64,000 nucleotides of DNA from Lota lota (Eukaryota > Chordata > Actinopteri > Gadiformes > Lotidae), in assembly GCA_026745465.1 (NCBI GenBank), contig JACYXH010000319.1, forward strand, positions 1,777,001 to 1,841,000, in the 5' to 3' direction. The first letter of the stretch is position 1, and each line of letters begins with the position of its first letter. Of this stretch, positions 61,701 through 64,000 are shown one piece after another. Below the pieces are notes generated by a model. The model was not told where the DNA came from. It did not search any database and was given only the letters and a program-made list of their open reading frames with translations. Made by a program: the position numbers and the translations under genes.

Positions 61701-64000
61701 AGCAACCGGAATGAGCAGGAAAAGAAACGTGTTGTCTGAAAACGGCTGCATAATGACGTTAACCAGACGATATCAATCACTAGGGCCATCCCATCACACT
61801 TGAAAATCATTAAATGCATTACACTATGTTACCACGGCCAGCCAGCATTATAACCACACACTCTTCCTCTGTGAGCTAACACGTTCGTTGAAACTTATGT
61901 GGCCATGGTTTTCACATGGAAAAACATAGATGAATATTTAAAATGTATTATGGGCTTCAGAACCTATGCGTATATCTGCAAGACAACAGCCACTCAAGTG
62001 GAGCGGAAGGAGAGAGGGTTTGCAGTGAAGGGCGGTGGGGGGGGGGGGGGGGGGGGGGGAGACACATTATGAGGTCTACCATAAGCGCAATTAAAAATGC
62101 AAGTCTGTTTTATCGTGGCGTAAAAGCCCGTCCATAGTGGTGATTCATCTGTTGAGTCCTATTCGATGGAAACTCCCAAAAGCAAAGTCTCTCGGATTGC
62201 GCATGGACAGCCGTGCTCGTGTGAAGATTCTCCAAAGAAAACCGTTGCTCTTAAATAGCCCAATGAACTGATGTTGACGCAGCCATGAAGGCAACATTAA
62301 GTGTATATATTAGTTTTATAGCTTATCGTGAATACATTTTGATTGTACATCCATCGGGAGAAGCATCCATAACTCCGACAAATGCGCTTTCAATGCGCCT
62401 TCAATTCACAAACCTGAAAATATAGCACACAGATGTTTGCATGCAATGGTTGGAGATGCGCCCATAAATGGACTGTATACAGTGTCATCCCTGAACACAT
62501 CACGAAGCAAGCTTCACAGTTTAAGTAGCTTAAAGGTCCACTCAATGACAAAATGTAACCTTACCTTTCAATCCGGACCTTAGTGGGGTAGGTCCAAACT
62601 GAGGAGGGACGATCAACTTCTATACGACGATCGATTCAGTCCGACTGTCGTCTTTGCTTTTCTGCGTCTATGTTTCGCATTCTTTGAAGAATGTTCTGCA
62701 CCCGTTCTGCAGTGCGAACCGTTTCCAAAAACAGGTATGAGTGAATTAAAATGATTCAAATGTCAGTTTGTTTTCCCACCACAGTGATAGAAGTTGCACA
62801 CCATGAAGGTGGATGTTTTCTGCACCTCCCTCTTCGCTGCGATATTCCACCAACTCCAAGAATTTCACGAATCTCAAACAACCCCCCCTTCTCTCTAACC
62901 TCGTTCCCAGTCGTTCTCAGCTCACGACGGAACGCCTGGAACGGGATGCTTCAAATGAGCGTTATGGGCGTGAGAGAGGGCGGGACTTTCAGTGACATGG
63001 GTTTACCATGGGAAATAAAGGACCGGACATTGTGTTGTGGTAGACCGGGATAACATAAACATTCTGGATCCTCTCTCAGCATAGCTCCTCCTGCTTGTTT
63101 CCAGTCCCAGCGTCACCTGCTCCTCTGTCCAGTGGCCCGTGGTACTGAAATTAATAAATTGTGCGGATTTTTCGTACTTTTTTCAGAAGAACAGACGGAT
63201 CTGCTTTTCCTCGCACCGCGGGGCAAACATTCTTACGAGCACAAAATGAGCGAGGATCTCTAAAAGCACGCAGTGACACTTGCGCGTATTTCTGGGATGG
63301 GTACGAAGGCGAAATCAACGCTCAATGTATAACATGCAAATCGCTTGCATTGAAAAGACAGATCGATCACTTTGGTTCACCGCCCCATAGTAGGCCTGTT
63401 TAAGTCACAACGAGTCCGTTTTTGTGTCATAGAATAGCCCATGTATGAGGAGCTGTGTTTATTCAAAAACACACGCCTATTGTATCTACTATGTATTGTG
63501 ATTTACAGTTATTGTTGTGTTTATGTCTTTTAGTGTTTTCGTCTTGATTAAGAAACGGCCCGAAACGTCATTTTGGTTACAATTATATGATAGGACTCTT
63601 CTGGAAATAAACCTACGATCGTATGCACGTATGCATGTGAAATGGCACCCCGTGATGATCTATTTCTTTCTATGTGATCAAAAGCCAAACCGGTCGAAAT
63701 CATGCATCCTTAAAAGAAAAGAAAACTCATGCACGCTTCTATGTAATTTCATTAATGTACATTCGGTAACCTATGTAACCATATATAGCTTACGTCCAAA
63801 TAATGTGTGTTTGAATTGCTTTGCGTGGCTAAATCAACCGAAACCTTTTTCTTTCTTTTTTTATTGACACTGATTCTGTCTGGTTGGAAGCAGATATACC
63901 CCCTATTGGTGCCGGGATATTGAATTTTACTCTTCAGGCGCCCACTAGTGCTTCTCCATATCAATTGCGGCATTTAAATAATCATACATATGGTTTATTT
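58715..64000. other. Non-coding DNA
   Basis: Contains poly(dG) at 59081-59097 and 62037-62059, a short TA run at 59947-59963 and a 10-bp inverted repeat at 61081-61103. At 62530-62533 a TTAA is followed by AGGTCCACTCAATGACAAAA, resembling a fish piggyBac-like terminus, but no matching right end was found. No exon was recognised. Confidence 0.45.
62037..62059 (+). repeat. Poly(dG) tract, 23 bases
   Basis: Uninterrupted run of G. Confidence 0.9.

Noticed and set aside
62530-64000. A full piggyBac-like element starting at the TTAA at 62530
   Set aside because: The left terminus looks plausible but no matching inverted terminus with TTAA is found before the window end.

Overview
This is a vertebrate, almost certainly teleost fish, nuclear window. 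The evidence is one spliced-gene exon that reads as a fish metabotropic glutamate receptor, fish-type repeats (a tRNA-derived SINE, piggyBac-like and other miniature DNA elements), and very dense microsatellites. The dense CA/TG repeats resemble what is known of cod-like genomes, but the species cannot be fixed from the sequence. I saw no bacterial operons, phage genes or CRISPR array.

The only protein-coding sequence I can support is the first coding exon of grm4 (metabotropic glutamate receptor 4) on the minus strand at 26515-27069. It encodes a signal peptide and the N-terminal part of the glutamate-binding lobe, and it ends at a GTGAGT splice donor. No second coding exon is visible, so positions 1-26514 read as the first part of a grm4 intron more than 26 kb long. 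Positions above about 27079 are upstream of the coding start: 5' UTR introns or exons, promoter or intergenic DNA. One strong acceptor at 27683-27685 may mark a small 5' UTR exon.

The rest is non-coding. Region by region: a piggyBac-like MITE (29-341); a MITE family with two good copies and one broken copy (4768-5093, 44979-45257, 36574-36862); a 59-bp minisatellite (7571-7859) whose unit also occurs singly at 5150-5216; a 1.3-kb non-autonomous DNA element (about 8433-9724); a diverged 175-bp tandem duplication (17132-17481); a hairpin-forming 38-bp tandem (20270-20379); a possible solo LTR fossil (22576-22913); 53 TG units (30028-30133); a 39-bp array phasing TAATTGC motifs (33671-33822); 58.5 perfect GATA units (34441-34674); an 800-bp two-unit minisatellite with higher-order structure (37761-38566); and two copies of one SINE family (41848-41992, 52091-52264). 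Eleven poly(dG)/poly(dC) tracts of 20-41 bases are spread across the window.

I found no convincing undescribed biological system. The most unusual things are the structured tandem arrays, the long G/C homopolymers and the CA-rich tract just inside the grm4 splice donor.
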